From contig JBCCPK010000006.1 in the NCBI GenBank assembly GCA_039024915.1, positions 310,001 through 374,000 on the forward strand: a stretch of 64,000 nt of DNA, in the 5' to 3' direction. The stretch is from Pseudomonadota bacterium. GTDB taxonomy: Bacteria; Pseudomonadota; Alphaproteobacteria; Rhizobiales; MH13. The position numbers were made by a program, and so were the translations under genes. Positions 9,764 to 20,621 of this stretch are shown here, one piece after another. The stretch's first letter is position 1. Every line of letters starts with the position of its first letter. The notes beneath the pieces were generated by a model. That model saw only the letters and a list, made by a program, of their open reading frames with translations. It was not told the origin of the DNA and did not search any database.

Positions 9764-10282
9764 TTGAGCGAGTTGGGATTAAAGGGGTGCGGCGTCGGGG
9801 CGCGCACCGTTCGGCCACAAAAGTGTTTATCGACCGACCGGCGTAAGTTTGTTTTCGGTCTGGCAGGGATCGCGGCTACAGCATTCCTGGGTGGATGCAA
9901 CACGGCGCAGACCTTCAACCACGGCTTCACCATGCCCGAAGATGGGCTGGCACAGGTTCCGGTGGGCTCATCGCGCGATCAGGTGTTGATCGTGCTGGGT
10001 ACACCCCAAACCACCGCCACGCTGGACAACGAGGTCTTCTATTACATCTCGCAGCGCAGTGAGCAGACGTTTGCCTTTTCGCGCCCTGAGATCGTCGAAC
10101 AGCGCGTGGTCGCCGTGTACTTTGATGAGACCGCGCTGGTTGAGCAGATCGCAGACTACGGCCTGCAAGATGGGGTCATTTTCGACTTCGCCAGCAACAC
10201 CACACCCACCGGCGGGCGCGACCTGACCTTCATCGGTCAAATACTCGGTGGCTTGGGTAGCGTTCCTCAGGACCTGTTCTAG
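9764..10282 (+). CDS. bamE: outer membrane assembly lipoprotein BamE (SmpA/OmlA)
   Basis: 172 residues. BamE is a small lipoprotein of the BAM complex that inserts beta-barrels into the outer membrane. A lipobox is visible (TAFLGGC, Cys45), preceded by an unusually long n-region containing Arg-Arg. The mature part has the SmpA_OmlA pattern GSSRDQVLIVLGTPQTTATLDNE cut here as GSSRDQVLIVLGTPQ followed by the YYISQRSEQ strand. The start is TTG: a perfect AGGAGG at 9751-9756 lies seven bases before it, and no ATG is better placed. Confidence 0.88.
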   Translation: MSELGLKGCGVGARTVRPQKCLSTDRRKFVFGLAGIAATAFLGGCNTAQTFNHGFTMPEDGLAQVPVGSSRDQVLIVLGTPQTTATLDNEVFYYISQRSEQTFAFSRPEIVEQRVVAVYFDETALVEQIADYGLQDGVIFDFASNTTPTGGRDLTFIGQILGGLGSVPQDLF

Positions 10283-10308
10283 GCGTCCACCGACTGCTGC
10301 GTAATGAA

Positions 10309-10339
10309 AAAGCCCGCCAGGAGCGTTCCGGCGGGCTTT
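10309..10339. terminator. bidirectional intrinsic terminator between bamE and hppA
   Basis: Ten-base perfect inverted repeat AAAGCCCGCC (10309-10318) / GGCGGGCTTT (10330-10339) with an 11-base loop. A-rich and T-rich flanks on both sides make it usable for the convergent bamE (+) and hppA (-) transcripts. Confidence 0.85.
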
Positions 10340-10363
10340 CGTGTTTGCATCGTGCTTTTGCCT

Positions 10364-12496
10364 TTAGCCGTGTGCCAGCACCGCCAGGAGCAATAGCGCC
10401 ACGATGTTGGTGATCTTGATCATCGGGTTCACGGCCGGACCGGCAGTGTCCTTGTAGGGGTCTCCGACGGTATCACCGGTGACTGACGCCTTGTGCGCTT
10501 CGCCACCCTTCTCGTGCTTCACACCATCCTTATCGACGAAACCGTCTTCAAAGCTCTTTTTGGCGTTGTCCCATGCGCCGCCTCCGGCCGTCATGGAGAC
10601 GGCAACGTAAAGCCCGTTGACGATCACGCCGAGCAGCATCGCACCGACCGCTGCGAACGCTTGGTCTTTGCCCGCGATTGCATTGATCACGAAGAACACG
10701 ACGATGGGTGAGAGCACTGGCAGCATCGAAGGCACGATCATTTCCTTGATCGCCGCACGTGTCAGCATGTCGACAGCCCGAGCATAGTCCGGCTTGGAGG
10801 TGCCCTCCATGATACCCGGATCAGCCCGGAACTGGCGGCGTACCTCTTCGACGACAGCGCCCCCTGCCCGGCCAACAGCGGTCATGGACATGCCACCGAA
10901 CAGGTACGGCAGCAGACCGCCGAACAAGAGGCCCACAACAACGTAAGGGTTGGACAAGGAGAAATCGACAGCAACGCCCTCAAAGAATGACCCTGCTTCG
11001 GCATTGTTGGCGAAGAACTTCAGATCCTCGGTGTAGGCCGCAAACAGTACGAGTGCTCCAAGGCCCGCCGAACCGATAGCATAGCCTTTGGTGACGGCTT
11101 TGGTTGTGTTGCCGACCGCGTCCAGCGCATCGGTCGTCTCACGCACCGAATCTGGCAGGTTCGACATCTCTGCGATACCGCCAGCATTATCGGTGACCGG
11201 ACCGAACGCGTCGAGCGCCACAACAATACCCGCCAAGGCCAGCATCGTTGTGACCGCGATGGCGATACCAAACAGACCCGCGAGCAGATACGTCGAGATA
11301 ATGCCTATGATGATGATGATTGCCGGCAGCGCAGTCGCTTCGAGCGAGATGGCAAGGCCCTGGATCACATTGGTACCGTGACCGGTGACGGACGCCTGGG
11401 AGATAGACCGGACCGGGCGATACCCAACACCGGTATAATATTCGGTGACGACAATAATCGCGCCAGTCACCACGAGCCCAAGCACTCCGCACAAAAACAG
11501 ATCGAGACCTGTAAAGCTTGTTCCGCCGGAGGTGGTGAACGCGCTATCGGCGCCAAGCCAGCCCCAGGTGATCCCGGCAAGCGCGATGATCGAAAGGACT
11601 GCCGCCGCCCAGAAGCCCTTGTAAAGTGCTCCCATGATCGAGTTGTTCGAGCCCAAGCGAACGGCGAAGGTGCCGATGATCGAGGTGATCACGCAGACCC
11701 CACCGATCAGCAGCGGCAGGAGCATCATCTGCGATGCCGCTTCGCCAGTGAAGAAGATCGAGGCGAGCACCATGGTCGCCACGACGGTCACCGCGTAGGT
11801 CTCAAAGAGATCAGCGGCCATGCCCGCGCAGTCACCGACATTGTCGCCCACATTATCGGCGATCGTCGCCGGGTTGCGGGGATCGTCTTCCGGGATGCCA
11901 GCTTCAACCTTACCGACGAGGTCGCCACCAACGTCGGCGCCCTTGGTGAAGATGCCGCCGCCAAGCCGGGCGAAAATCGAAATCAGTGATGCACCAAAGC
12001 CGAGCGCCACAAGCGAGTCGATGACAACGCGCGAGGTGTTCTCAAAGCCCATCGGGCCGGTAAGAAGGTAGTAGTAGACCGCCACGCCCAACAGCGCGAG
12101 GCCCGCCACAAGCATCCCCGTTACCGCACCTGATTTGAAGGCGATGGACAGGCCTGCTGCGAGGCTCTGCGACGAAGCTTGCGCAGTGCGGACGTTCGCT
12201 CGTACCGACACGTGCATGCCGATGAAGCCCGCCGCCGCCGACAGAATCGCGCCGATGGCGAAACCAATGGCCACTTCCATCCCAAGTAGGAAATAGACCA
12301 CCACAAAGATCACGACTCCGACCACGGCGATGGTCAGGTATTGCCTGGTAAGGTAAGCGGACGCGCCTTCCTGAATGGCGCTGGCGATTTCCTGCATGCG
12401 CTGATTGCCGGCATCGGCGGCCATCACCGACTGGGCGGCCCACATGCCATAGACGAGCGACAGCACACCGCACGCGATGACGAATAACAGTTCCAT
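10364..12496 (-). CDS. hppA: membrane H+-translocating pyrophosphatase (K+-independent type)
   Basis: 710 residues with about 16 transmembrane helices. The enzyme hydrolyses pyrophosphate and pumps protons across the inner membrane. The substrate loop is clear: [20 protein letters not shown], then [20 protein letters not shown]; the C-terminal [10 protein letters not shown] region is also present. At about residue 460 the sequence is [17 protein letters not shown]: Lys in place of the Ala after GNTT marks the potassium-independent subfamily by published family rules. It stands alone between a shared terminator and an MFS gene. Confidence 0.95.
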   Translation of the reverse strand: MELLFVIACGVLSLVYGMWAAQSVMAADAGNQRMQEIASAIQEGASAYLTRQYLTIAVVGVVIFVVVYFLLGMEVAIGFAIGAILSAAAGFIGMHVSVRANVRTAQASSQSLAAGLSIAFKSGAVTGMLVAGLALLGVAVYYYLLTGPMGFENTSRVVIDSLVALGFGASLISIFARLGGGIFTKGADVGGDLVGKVEAGIPEDDPRNPATIADNVGDNVGDCAGMAADLFETYAVTVVATMVLASIFFTGEAASQMMLLPLLIGGVCVITSIIGTFAVRLGSNNSIMGALYKGFWAAAVLSIIALAGITWGWLGADSAFTTSGGTSFTGLDLFLCGVLGLVVTGAIIVVTEYYTGVGYRPVRSISQASVTGHGTNVIQGLAISLEATALPAIIIIIGIISTYLLAGLFGIAIAVTTMLALAGIVVALDAFGPVTDNAGGIAEMSNLPDSVRETTDALDAVGNTTKAVTKGYAIGSAGLGALVLFAAYTEDLKFFANNAEAGSFFEGVAVDFSLSNPYVVVGLLFGGLLPYLFGGMSMTAVGRAGGAVVEEVRRQFRADPGIMEGTSKPDYARAVDMLTRAAIKEMIVPSMLPVLSPIVVFFVINAIAGKDQAFAAVGAMLLGVIVNGLYVAVSMTAGGGAWDNAKKSFEDGFVDKDGVKHEKGGEAHKASVTGDTVGDPYKDTAGPAVNPMIKITNIVALLLLAVLAHG

Positions 12497-12717
12497 GAAT
12501 TTAACCCCTTGGAGCCACGGGCACTGCCTTGATCAGGCAATGCGCTCCTTCGCTTCGGTCCACCCCTTGCGGACCTTTCAGAAGACCGGGACGCTTCCAC
12601 CGTTAACAGGTTGAGGGTTTGGCCGCCCCTATCGCGCTCTTACTGGCAAAGCGTGCGATGCTTCGCAAGCGCAACCTGAGCATTGGAAGATAATTGCGCG
12701 CTAAATTAGACGAAAGT

Positions 12718-13947
12718 TCAAGCGGCCGCGGCTTCAGCTTTTCGGCCACGGGTCACCAGCAGAACCGCCGCGATGAACGTAATCGGCAGCAGCAGCCAGT
12801 TGATCAGGTCCCAGCCGAACATGTGCAGAAGGCCGCCGGAGGAGAAGCTGGCGAACGCGACGAAGCCGAACACAACAAGATCGTTCCAGCCTTGCACCAT
12901 ATTGCGCTCTTCGGGGCGGTAGCACTCAGTCAGCATCGCCGTCGCGCCAAGGAAGCCGAAGTTCCAGCCAACACCGAGCAGCACCAGCGCCGCCCAAAAA
13001 TGGAAGACGGACAAACCGCTGAGCGCGACAGCCGCGCAGACAACCAGAAGGGCAAATCCTGCAAGGATAACGCGTTCGGCACCAAACCGCGCGATCAGCG
13101 ATCCGGTAAAGAAGCTCGGCGCGAACATGCCGATAACATGCCATTGAATACCCAAAGCTGCTTCGCCGACCGTATGCCCACATGCAATCATCGCAAGAGG
13201 CGCGGCAGTCATCGCGAGGCTCATCAACCCATACGCCACGACCGCGCTTGAAAGCGCGGCCTGAAAGCGCGGCTGCTTCGCAATTTGCCAGATGGTGCGC
13301 GTGTTCGCTTTAGCGCTGGCTGACACCGGTTCAGGTTTGGGAAGGTCCACAAAGCTGACGATGGCGATCGAAAGCAGTGCAAGGCCTGCCTGGCCTAAGA
13401 ACGCGCCTGCGAACAGGACGGGATCGAAAAGGTCATTGAAAGCAATGACCACTTGCGGGCCAATCAGGCCGGACGCGACGCCCCCGGCGAGAACCCAGGA
13501 AATCGCTTTGGGACGAAAAGCCGGTGACGCTGTGTCGGCTGCTGCGAACCGATAGGAATGCCCCACAGCGCCGAACATGCCTGACATGAACGTTCCGATG
13601 CACAGAAGCCAGAAGGTACCGGACAAGACGCCTTGCATGGAAATCAGACCAGCAATGACGCCCCAAGCGGCCGCCGCGATGTACACAGGACGACGTCCGA
13701 CCCGCGCCATGATCTTTTGCGCCGGAAGCGTGAAGAACGCCGTCCCGACAATGAACAGCGATACGGGAATCGTCGCAAAGGCTGCCTGATCAGCGGGCAA
13801 CACGTAGCCGCCGGCCAATCCAGCGGTTGCGATCACGATTGATGCGTTCGCTCCGCCAAGCGCCTGCCCTGCTGCCAGGATATAGGCATTCTTGCGGGCA
13901 CGGTTGTCGTCGTAGGCTTCAAGGCCAGTGTCTGCGGCGAGCGTCAT
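12718..13947 (-). CDS. MFS transporter
   Basis: 409 residues with about twelve hydrophobic helices in two halves and the loop A motif between helices 2 and 3 as KIMARVGRRPVYIAA. The substrate is unknown. The start at ATG 13947 (MTLAADTG) has AGAGGGA about six bases upstream; the longer in-frame start 30 bases earlier lacks this. The 220 bp between its stop and hppA hold no convincing gene. The next gene upstream is nusB, 74 bp away, so the transporter may be read through from that operon. Confidence 0.85.
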   Translation of the reverse strand: MTLAADTGLEAYDDNRARKNAYILAAGQALGGANASIVIATAGLAGGYVLPADQAAFATIPVSLFIVGTAFFTLPAQKIMARVGRRPVYIAAAAWGVIAGLISMQGVLSGTFWLLCIGTFMSGMFGAVGHSYRFAAADTASPAFRPKAISWVLAGGVASGLIGPQVVIAFNDLFDPVLFAGAFLGQAGLALLSIAIVSFVDLPKPEPVSASAKANTRTIWQIAKQPRFQAALSSAVVAYGLMSLAMTAAPLAMIACGHTVGEAALGIQWHVIGMFAPSFFTGSLIARFGAERVILAGFALLVVCAAVALSGLSVFHFWAALVLLGVGWNFGFLGATAMLTECYRPEERNMVQGWNDLVVFGFVAFASFSSGGLLHMFGWDLINWLLLPITFIAAVLLVTRGRKAEAAAA

Positions 13948-14021
13948 AGCTTCCCTCTTGAGGCAGGAAGCAAGCACAGTCTACCTGCAAAAATCCCTAT
14001 GGCGCGGCCGCAATTCAACCG

Positions 14022-14510
14022 CTACGCACGCGTCGGCTTGCTGCGAAACTGGCCGGCCAGGGTGTTGAGAAGGCCATTTGTCAGCCGGACCTCAGCGTCA
14101 TCGTAAAAGGCACGGGCGATATCGACATACTCGTTCAGAAGCACGCGCTGCGGAATATCGTTACGGCGCATGATCTCAAACGCACCCGTCCGCAAAACCG
14201 CCCTCAAGAGTTTGTCGATGCGGGTCAGAGGCCAGGCATCAGGCAGTGCGGCGTGGATGGCAGGATCAAGAAGCTTCTGCTCTTTGACGACGCCGGTCAC
14301 AAGATGCCGAAAATAGCCTCGGTCGGCTGGCCTGTAGGCCCAACCGTCGATTTCCTCAACGAGGCGAAATGCCTCGAACTGAGCAAGCGTTTCAGGTAGT
14401 GTCGTTTTGCCGATGTCCATTTGATACAGCGCCTGAACAGCGGCAAGCCGCGCGACACCGCGCGCGTTGGCAAGGCGACCGGTTCCGGGGCGTGGTTCGC
14501 TGTCGACCAT
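14022..14510 (-). CDS. nusB: transcription antitermination factor NusB
   Basis: 162 residues, all-helical. NusB binds boxA RNA with S10 (NusE) in rRNA antitermination. Seen are ARLAAVQALYQMDIG at the N terminus and the C-terminal RNDIPQRVLLNEYVDIARAF and NGLLNTLA core. It follows ribH with a three-base gap in the conserved riboflavin-nusB arrangement. Confidence 0.93.
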   Translation of the reverse strand: MVDSEPRPGTGRLANARGVARLAAVQALYQMDIGKTTLPETLAQFEAFRLVEEIDGWAYRPADRGYFRHLVTGVVKEQKLLDPAIHAALPDAWPLTRIDKLLRAVLRTGAFEIMRRNDIPQRVLLNEYVDIARAFYDDAEVRLTNGLLNTLAGQFRSKPTRA

Positions 14511-14513
14511 CCG

Positions 14514-14942
14514 TCAGGCGCCCATCTGCCCACGCAGGTCGACCAGTGCGATGGCAGCCGCCGCTGCGCCACCGCCTTTGTTTTTGTCAGACCGTCGCGC
14601 GCGCGCCCATGCCTGATCGCCGTTCTCAACGGTCTGTATGCCGTTACCGATCGCAAGACCCGGGTTCATCGTCAGGTCCATCAAGGCTCGCGCGCTTTCG
14701 CCGGCCACATAATCGTAATGGGTCGTCTCGCCTCGAATGACCACGCCGAGCGCAATGTAGCCGTCAAAGGTTGTTGCGCCCCGTTCCGCAATGATAATAG
14801 CGCCGGGAATCTCCAGAGCGCCAGGAACCGCGATGCGCTGAAAAGTATGGCCCGCAGCCTCCAGCGCTTCTTGTGCCCCTGCACACAATTCATCGAGGAG
14901 ATCGGTGTAGAAGCGTGCTTCTACGATAAGAAAATGCGCCAT
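14514..14942 (-). CDS. ribH: 6,7-dimethyl-8-ribityllumazine synthase
   Basis: 142 residues. Condenses the ribityl pyrimidine with dihydroxybutanone phosphate in the penultimate step of riboflavin synthesis. Seen are [14 protein letters not shown], the [19 protein letters not shown] active-site strand with the catalytic His, and [19 protein letters not shown]. Placed between ribE and nusB on the same strand. Confidence 0.95.
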   Translation of the reverse strand: MAHFLIVEARFYTDLLDELCAGAQEALEAAGHTFQRIAVPGALEIPGAIIIAERGATTFDGYIALGVVIRGETTHYDYVAGESARALMDLTMNPGLAIGNGIQTVENGDQAWARARRSDKNKGGGAAAAAIALVDLRGQMGA

Positions 14943-14968
14943 GGTCAGCCTGGAAACGTGGGGGGCGC

Positions 14969-15571
14969 TTACTGGGCGCTCATCAGGCGCTCCGCATAAC
15001 GCGCCATCAGGTCGATCTCAAGGTTCATTGTATCGCCTTCGGCGCGCACACCCCATGTGGTAACTGCCAGTGTATGGGGGATAAGCATAAGCGTGAAACG
15101 ATTGCCATCGATACTGTTGACCGTGAGCGATGTCCCCTGAAGACATACGGACCCCTTCTTTGCGATGAACCGGGCCAACTCATCGGGCGCCTGCAGTTCG
15201 AACAAGCTGGTGTTCTCACCATCTTCGCGACGGGTGACGATTGCCATGCCATCAACATGGCCAGTCACCAGATGCCCTCCCATCTCGTCACCCAGTTTTA
15301 GTGAGCGCTCCAGATTAATGGACGTTCCCTGTGACCATGCTCCAAGGGTTGTCAGCCGCAAGGTCTCCACTGATGCATCTATGGTGTACCGCGCACCTGC
15401 GTCGGTATGCTCCAGCGTTGTCACCGTCAGGCAGCAGCCATCATGCGCAATGGATGCGCCAAGATCGATACCAGCCGCGTCATAAGGGCTTTGGATCGTA
15501 AAGCGGCGATCTTCCCCCATCGGCTCGACGCCAGCGACCGTTCCGACTGCAGTGACAATTCCGGTGAACAC
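14969..15571 (-). CDS. ribE: riboflavin synthase alpha chain
   Basis: 200 residues with the two tandem lumazine-binding barrels. Dismutates two lumazines into riboflavin. The first repeat begins [12 protein letters not shown] and includes [12 protein letters not shown]; the second includes [16 protein letters not shown] and [20 protein letters not shown]. It is eight bases downstream of ribD, so the two are co-transcribed. Confidence 0.95.
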   Translation of the reverse strand: MFTGIVTAVGTVAGVEPMGEDRRFTIQSPYDAAGIDLGASIAHDGCCLTVTTLEHTDAGARYTIDASVETLRLTTLGAWSQGTSINLERSLKLGDEMGGHLVTGHVDGMAIVTRREDGENTSLFELQAPDELARFIAKKGSVCLQGTSLTVNSIDGNRFTLMLIPHTLAVTTWGVRAEGDTMNLEIDLMARYAERLMSAQ

Positions 15572-15579
15572 ATAGCCTC

Positions 15580-16656
15580 CTAAATGGTAGCAATTTCAAC
15601 GCGTGGTGGGTTGTCCGCTTCGGCCAGAGGGCTTGCTGCCTCTGCGACCATGTTGGGAGCGAGCACCATCAGCGCATCGTCTCCCACGCGACGTTTGCTG
15701 CGAGCTGTCCAATCGGAAAGCCCCGCACGTGCGAGATCGTCAAAAGGGTCAGCATCAAAGGGCTTGATGGCGCCGTGCCCAATAACCCCTTGACCCTTGA
15801 GAAGCAGAAGTTCGTCGACAAAACGTTCGCGAAGCAGCAAGCCCGCCAGCGTGGCACCGCCTTCCACAAGCAACTCGCCAATACCGCTGCCTGCGAGCAT
15901 GCGCAGGTTGGAGCGGACCGTGTGTTTGGGCAGATGCCAGGCCTCCGTCCCAGGATCATCCCCACCAAAGACCACCCGGCGAGGTGACCGCCGCTCAAGA
16001 CCCGGCAAGCGCACGGTCAGCTGCGGTTTATCAGTTCTCCAGGTGCCTGCACCCACAGCAATCGCATCCATGCGCGATCGCAGTCCGTGCATAAGCCGAT
16101 TTGTCTGCTCACCTGTGATGGCAATTTGACCTTGTCCTGCAGCGCCGATCGCACCATCCGCGCTGAGCGCTAGTTTGAGTGTGACATGCGGACGGTCGAG
16201 GAGAATGCGAGCAATATGACCACGATGAGCGCGCTCCGCGTCGGCCTTGATGTCGGCAAACGGTTCAACATCGACCGTGATGCCAGCCTGCCGCAAAGCG
16301 GATGCGCCGCTTCCCGACACGCGTGGATCAGGATCACCGAGCGCAACCACAACACGTTTGACGCCGGCAGCGACGAGCGCGTCTGAGCAAGGCGGCGTTC
16401 GGCCATGATGGTTGCATGGCTCCAGGCTCACATAGACCGTCGCCCCCTGGGCGCGATGGCCTGCCTGTTTGAGCGCAACGGTCTCGCCGTGGGGGGTACC
16501 GCCATTTCCCGTAACGCCGCGACCTACGACAACGCCCCGGCTCACGACAAGACAACCAACGGCCGGATTCGGCCATGTACGGCCGCCACGCTGTGCACCC
16601 ATACGGATCGACGTCGCGAGGAACCGCCGGTCCAACTGATCAGACAAAGCTGTCAC
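15580..16656 (-). CDS. ribD: bifunctional riboflavin deaminase/reductase RibD
   Basis: 358 residues. The N-terminal half is a zinc cytidine-deaminase fold, with TPHGETVAL (His-Ala/Gly-Glu type) and [18 protein letters not shown]; the C-terminal half is the DHFR-like reductase domain from about residue 160 ([33 protein letters not shown]). Together they deaminate and reduce the pyrimidine intermediate after GTP cyclohydrolase II. Four-base overlap with nrdR upstream. Confidence 0.94.
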   Translation of the reverse strand: MTALSDQLDRRFLATSIRMGAQRGGRTWPNPAVGCLVVSRGVVVGRGVTGNGGTPHGETVALKQAGHRAQGATVYVSLEPCNHHGRTPPCSDALVAAGVKRVVVALGDPDPRVSGSGASALRQAGITVDVEPFADIKADAERAHRGHIARILLDRPHVTLKLALSADGAIGAAGQGQIAITGEQTNRLMHGLRSRMDAIAVGAGTWRTDKPQLTVRLPGLERRSPRRVVFGGDDPGTEAWHLPKHTVRSNLRMLAGSGIGELLVEGGATLAGLLLRERFVDELLLLKGQGVIGHGAIKPFDADPFDDLARAGLSDWTARSKRRVGDDALMVLAPNMVAEAASPLAEADNPPRVEIATI

Positions 16657-17183
16657 CGCGGAAAATCTCGAATGACATCGTCGGGATCAGCGCGTTTCTC
16701 CGCTGCGGTGCCAGCCTTGGCTGACACCCGAGACGAGCTCGCCAATTCCTCCACGAACTCTTCAAAGTCGCGAGCCTCGCGGAAATCCTTGTAGACCGAC
16801 GCAAAGCGCACATACGCGACATCGTCGAGACCCTTGAGCGCTTCCATGACAAGCAGACCGATCTGATCGGACGCGACATCGGTCTCACCGGTGCTCTCAA
16901 GTTGCCGAACGATCCCCGAGACCAAGCGTTCAAGCCGCTCTTCCTCAATGGGTCTCTTGCGGGCAGCGATGGTCACGGATCGAAGAAGCTTATCGCGATC
17001 GAACGGCTCGCGCTTTCCCTCGCGCTTGACCACCGTAAGCTCACGCAGCTGAACCCGCTCAAACGTCGTGAAACGACCACCGCAGTCGCCGCACACCCGG
17101 CGGCGACGAATAACGGCATTGTCCTCTGCAGGCCGACTGTCTTTGACGTGTGTGTTCAGGCTTTGACAGAACGGACAGCGCAT
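16653..17183 (-). CDS. nrdR: transcriptional repressor NrdR
   Basis: 176 residues: an N-terminal zinc ribbon with cysteines in MRCPFCQS and [15 protein letters not shown], and an ATP-cone from about residue 50 ([20 protein letters not shown]). NrdR senses ATP/dATP and represses ribonucleotide reductase genes. The C-terminal 25 residues after the cone are longer than usual and polar. It sits between glyA and ribD, the usual alphaproteobacterial order. Confidence 0.95.
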   Translation of the reverse strand: MRCPFCQSLNTHVKDSRPAEDNAVIRRRRVCGDCGGRFTTFERVQLRELTVVKREGKREPFDRDKLLRSVTIAARKRPIEEERLERLVSGIVRQLESTGETDVASDQIGLLVMEALKGLDDVAYVRFASVYKDFREARDFEEFVEELASSSRVSAKAGTAAEKRADPDDVIRDFPR

Positions 17184-17201
17184 CGAAGATCAGCGAGCGG
17201 C

Positions 17202-18515
17202 TCAGGCCGCGTCAGGGTAAATCGGGAACCTGTCAGTCAGCTCTACGACCTTAGCCTTCACGGCCTGCTCTGTGAGCGTATCTTCGTCCGAAGCGTTTTG
17301 TGACAGAACGTCCAGCACCTCCGCGATCATGTCGCCAACCTGCTGGAACTCCGCAACTCCGAAGCCGCGGGTCGTGCACGCGGGAGAACCAAGCCGCACA
17401 CCAGACGTCACGAAAGGCTTCTGGGGATCGAAGGGCACACCATTCTTGTTGCAGGTAATGCCAGCCCGCTCTAGGGCCTTCTCCGATACCTTCCCGGTCA
17501 GCGATTTAGGCCGCAGATCGACAAGCACAATATGATTATCAGTCCCACCAGACACGATATCGTAGCCGTGCCCTTTCAAGGTTTCCGCAAGCGCCTTAGA
17601 GTTTTCCACGATGTTCTTCGCGTAAAGCTTGAACTCTGGGCGCAGCGCCTCGCCAAACGCCACTGCCTTCGCGGCGATCACATGCATGAGCGGCCCACCC
17701 TGCAAGCCCGGGAAAACAGCCGAGTTTATTTTCTTCGCGATCGCTTCGTCATCGGTCAGAATCATCCCGCCACGCGGGCCGCGCAACGTCTTGTGGGTTG
17801 TCGTGGTCGCGATATGCGCATGAGGGAACGGGCTTGGGTGCTGGCCACCGGCAACAAGGCCCGAGAAGTGCGCCATATCGACCAGAAGGATTGCGCCAAC
17901 TTCATCGGCGATCGCACGGAACCGCGCGAAATCAAACTGCCGCGAATAGGCCGAGCCGCCAGCAATGATGATCGTGGGCTTGTGTTCACGCGCCAAGGTC
18001 TCAACTTGATCATAATCGAGCAGGCCATCGTCCTTGCGAACGCCGTACTGGATCGCGTTGAACCATTTGCCGGACAAGTTGGGCGGCGCGCCGTGGGTCA
18101 GGTGTCCACCAGCATCAAGGCTCATGCCGAGGACCGTATCGCCGGGCTTGGCGAGGGCGAGCATGACCGCCTGGTTGGCTTGCGAGCCGGAGTTGGGCTG
18201 AACATTGGCGAAGCCGCAACCGAACAATTGGGTGGCGCGCTCGATGGCCAGCCGTTCTGCAATATCGACGAAGTGGCAGCCACCATAATAGCGGCGACCC
18301 GCATACCCTTCGGCATACTTGTTGGTCATGACCGAACCCTGCGCTTCAAGCACCGCCCGGGAGACGATGTTCTCGGACGCGATCAGCTCGATTTCGTGCT
18401 GCTGGCGACCCAGTTCGCCTGCGATGGCTTGCGCAATTTGCGGGTCGCTGGCCGCTAGACTGTCTGAGAAGAACGTCGGGTAGAGACCCTGAGGATCGTG
18501 ATCGGTGATGGCCAT
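17202..18515 (-). CDS. glyA: serine hydroxymethyltransferase
   Basis: 437 residues. PLP enzyme interconverting serine and glycine with tetrahydrofolate, feeding one-carbon units. Seen are [28 protein letters not shown], the PLP lysine in [13 protein letters not shown] and the C-terminal [15 protein letters not shown]. The start MAITDHDP at 18515 is preceded by AGGGG at eight bases; an upstream open frame of 32 codons looks non-coding. Heads the glyA-nrdR-rib-nusB run. Confidence 0.95.
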   Translation of the reverse strand: MAITDHDPQGLYPTFFSDSLAASDPQIAQAIAGELGRQQHEIELIASENIVSRAVLEAQGSVMTNKYAEGYAGRRYYGGCHFVDIAERLAIERATQLFGCGFANVQPNSGSQANQAVMLALAKPGDTVLGMSLDAGGHLTHGAPPNLSGKWFNAIQYGVRKDDGLLDYDQVETLAREHKPTIIIAGGSAYSRQFDFARFRAIADEVGAILLVDMAHFSGLVAGGQHPSPFPHAHIATTTTHKTLRGPRGGMILTDDEAIAKKINSAVFPGLQGGPLMHVIAAKAVAFGEALRPEFKLYAKNIVENSKALAETLKGHGYDIVSGGTDNHIVLVDLRPKSLTGKVSEKALERAGITCNKNGVPFDPQKPFVTSGVRLGSPACTTRGFGVAEFQQVGDMIAEVLDVLSQNASDEDTLTEQAVKAKVVELTDRFPIYPDAA

Positions 18516-18728
18516 ACGGCATGCCCCTGTATCTGGGAGATCGGAACGGCAGGCCACGGATCTCAGCATACAGACCCCATGACCGTCCAGTTTTGCAACG
18601 CGATAGCACACGAGCTTTTGCGATCAAACCCGCCGGTCGGAGCAACCTGGTGCTTTTCGCGCGGCGGATTGTCCGAAACGAATTTACCCGCTCATGACAC
18701 CGGCTTTGGCTTTCGTCTCTTAAGACGC

Positions 18729-19019
18729 CTAGACGAGGCGTCCTCGCCGCATGCCTTCGCCGTCGTCCGGGTCTTCTGGCCGGTCAGACCGACTGCCTGA
18801 ATCAAGCGCAAGGCGACGCTCGAGTTTGGCGATCGCGACCGCTTCGATACGGTGACGCGGGGCGTTGGCGGGCGCCGTGAAGATCACTTCGGCGCCCGTC
18901 AACGAATCGATCGCCGCGACCCGCAGTGCCTTATCGACCGTTGTCAGCTCTAGGTAGACTTCACCGGGCGCTGGGCGCCGCGCTGAACCACCGCTCGAAC
19001 CTGTCCGATCAGTGGCCAA
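18729..19019 (-). CDS. small conserved protein (DUF6898-type)
   Basis: 96 residues, apparently cytosolic. A compact core with GEVYLELTTVDKALRVAAID and HRIEAVAIAKLERRLAL is flanked by polar, Arg/Gly/Ser-rich ends. It resembles a family of short alphaproteobacterial proteins of unknown function that I recall as DUF6898; the family name is from memory. It starts two bases after the L,D-transpeptidase stop, so it is very likely co-transcribed with it. Confidence 0.65.
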   Translation of the reverse strand: MATDRTGSSGGSARRPAPGEVYLELTTVDKALRVAAIDSLTGAEVIFTAPANAPRHRIEAVAIAKLERRLALDSGSRSDRPEDPDDGEGMRRGRLV

Positions 19020-19021
19020 CG

Positions 19022-20311
19022 CTAGCCGTTGCTTGAAACCAAGGATGGCAGGCCATCACGACCGTAAATGTCTTCGCGGAAATTCACGGTACCATCTGTG
19101 GCCGCCCAAGCCGTGACATAGTTGATATACAGCGGCGCGGGGTTGGCAACATTCACGTCGATGCGCTCGCCAGCCTGAATAACCTGGTCAATTCGCTGAC
19201 GGCTCCAGCCCTCGGTGTTGGCCAACAGCCATGTCACCAGCTCGCGCACATTCTGCACGCGAACACAGCCCGACGACAGGAAGCGGTAGTCATCGCCAAA
19301 CAAGGATTTGTCGGGGGTATCGTGCAGATAGACCTGATGCTCGTTGTGGAAGTTGATCTTCACCGAACCGAGCGAATTGATCTCGCCGGGATCTTGCCGG
19401 AACATGTAGCGGGTCGCTTCGTCAGAGTTCCAGTCCACCGTCTCGGGCGGCAATTCCTGAGCACCCGCTCCCCAACTGGAGAAGATCCGAATATTGTTCT
19501 CCGCAAGGTAGCTCGGGTTTTCCTGCATCAACGGGATCAGATCGCGCCGGATGATCGAAACAGGAACGGTCCAGAACGGATTGAAGTTGAGCTCATGGAT
19601 GCGGCTATCAAGAATGGGCGTTGGCCGATCTACTTTACCGACGATTGCGGTGTGGCGGGTGGTCACGCGGCCATTGTTGATCGCTTCAAGTGCGGCTGCG
19701 GGGATGTTGACCATCACATAGCGGTCGCCAAGAAAACCGGACATGGACCGAATGCGCACGAGATTGGTTTCAAGCTGGCGGATGCGCGCGCCGATCGGCA
19801 CGTTCATTGCCGCAAAGCCTTCAGACCCGATGATACCGTCGATCACCAGACCATGGCGGGCCTGAAAACGACGCACGGCGGAATCGACGTAGGAGTCGAA
19901 AATGTCCGAAATACCCCATTGCTGGGCCAGATCGCCGGACGTGATCAGACGGCGTCGCAGCTCGCTGACATTCGGATGGCGCACGCCAAGTTTCAGCACC
20001 TGATCGCGCGGAACCAGCGGCCAGCCGCCACGGTTCATCATATCGGTATGCTGACGCAGAGCGGTCTCGATGTTCACAGCGCTTGCCGGCGAGAACATTG
20101 GTTCGGTAGACGCCAGCGGCACCTGACCCGATGCGGTCGCGTCGAACTGTTGGCCCCAGCGCGATGTGCTCTGGTTGATACGTTGGTCAAGGAGCGCGTC
20201 GATTGCCGACTGCTGCGCTGAAGCGGCTCGCAGCGCGAGCGCTGAAGCGCCTAATCCGAGCCCTGCCGCCAGAACTTGTCGGCGCGTCTTGGCATGCTTG
20301 ATACGATCCAT
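19022..20311 (-). CDS. L,D-transpeptidase (YkuD domain, YcbB-like)
   Basis: About 430 residues. Forms 3-3 cross-links in peptidoglycan or attaches proteins to it in the periplasm. The N terminus has a twin-arginine-like signal (TRRQVLAAGLGLGASALAL, cleavage near ASAQ). A peptidoglycan-binding fold follows (VSELRRRLITSGD, AVRRFQARHGLVIDGIIG), then the YkuD domain with NFHNEHQVYLHDTP and SSGCVRVQN, where Cys349 is the nucleophile. ATG 20311 was chosen because GGGAAGG precedes it at about seven bases; the GTG at 20365 lacks a site. The ldtR gene 310 bp upstream encodes a regulator known in relatives to control an L,D-transpeptidase. Confidence 0.9.
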   Translation of the reverse strand: MDRIKHAKTRRQVLAAGLGLGASALALRAASAQQSAIDALLDQRINQSTSRWGQQFDATASGQVPLASTEPMFSPASAVNIETALRQHTDMMNRGGWPLVPRDQVLKLGVRHPNVSELRRRLITSGDLAQQWGISDIFDSYVDSAVRRFQARHGLVIDGIIGSEGFAAMNVPIGARIRQLETNLVRIRSMSGFLGDRYVMVNIPAAALEAINNGRVTTRHTAIVGKVDRPTPILDSRIHELNFNPFWTVPVSIIRRDLIPLMQENPSYLAENNIRIFSSWGAGAQELPPETVDWNSDEATRYMFRQDPGEINSLGSVKINFHNEHQVYLHDTPDKSLFGDDYRFLSSGCVRVQNVRELVTWLLANTEGWSRQRIDQVIQAGERIDVNVANPAPLYINYVTAWAATDGTVNFREDIYGRDGLPSLVSSNG

Positions 20312-20392
20312 GGGGACCTTCCCGTTGATGACTTGGGCGACATAGTCGATCTCATGTCGCTTCACTCAGCCGAGATTATCGCCTGAGGATGA

Positions 20393-20402
20393 TTAAAAGC
20401 TT
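20393..20402. promoter_or_regulatory. candidate LdtR operator upstream of the L,D-transpeptidase gene
   Basis: TTAAAAGCTT lies 82 bp upstream of the transpeptidase start in an AT-rich patch (20390-20415) inside GC-rich DNA. Nine of ten bases recur at 21242-21251, 78 bp upstream of ldtR, in the same orientation. The link to LdtR is inference from position and repetition. Confidence 0.35.
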
Positions 20403-20518
20403 ATTTAGTATGTGTTTGCCTCCAAAACAGTATGGCCGCAATAAGGACAACTGCACGTTCCGGTCACAAATACGTAACCGGCTTCGTCTTGTGCGGGTCG
20501 CAGCGCCTTATCGAAACC

Positions 20519-20560
20519 AAAAACCCACACCAACTCGCCGTGTCGGCAAGCTGATGTGGG
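20519..20560 (-). terminator. intrinsic terminator of ldtR
   Basis: A 17-bp imperfect stem with G-U pairs on the minus strand, arms 20524-20540 and 20544-20560, three-base loop, followed in the minus direction by a run of five T (AAAAA at 20519-20523). It lies 62 bp after the ldtR stop and separates ldtR from the transpeptidase transcript. The rest of the 310-bp gap holds an AT-rich promoter-like patch and no gene. Confidence 0.85.
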
Positions 20561-20621
20561 CTTTTGTACAGGCTAGCGCGGGGCATCCCCACCCCCGCGC
20601 AAACCGCAAGCGATGGCCGTC

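Noticed and set aside
17532-18458. 308-codon plus-strand frame
   Set aside because: Antisense shadow of glyA.
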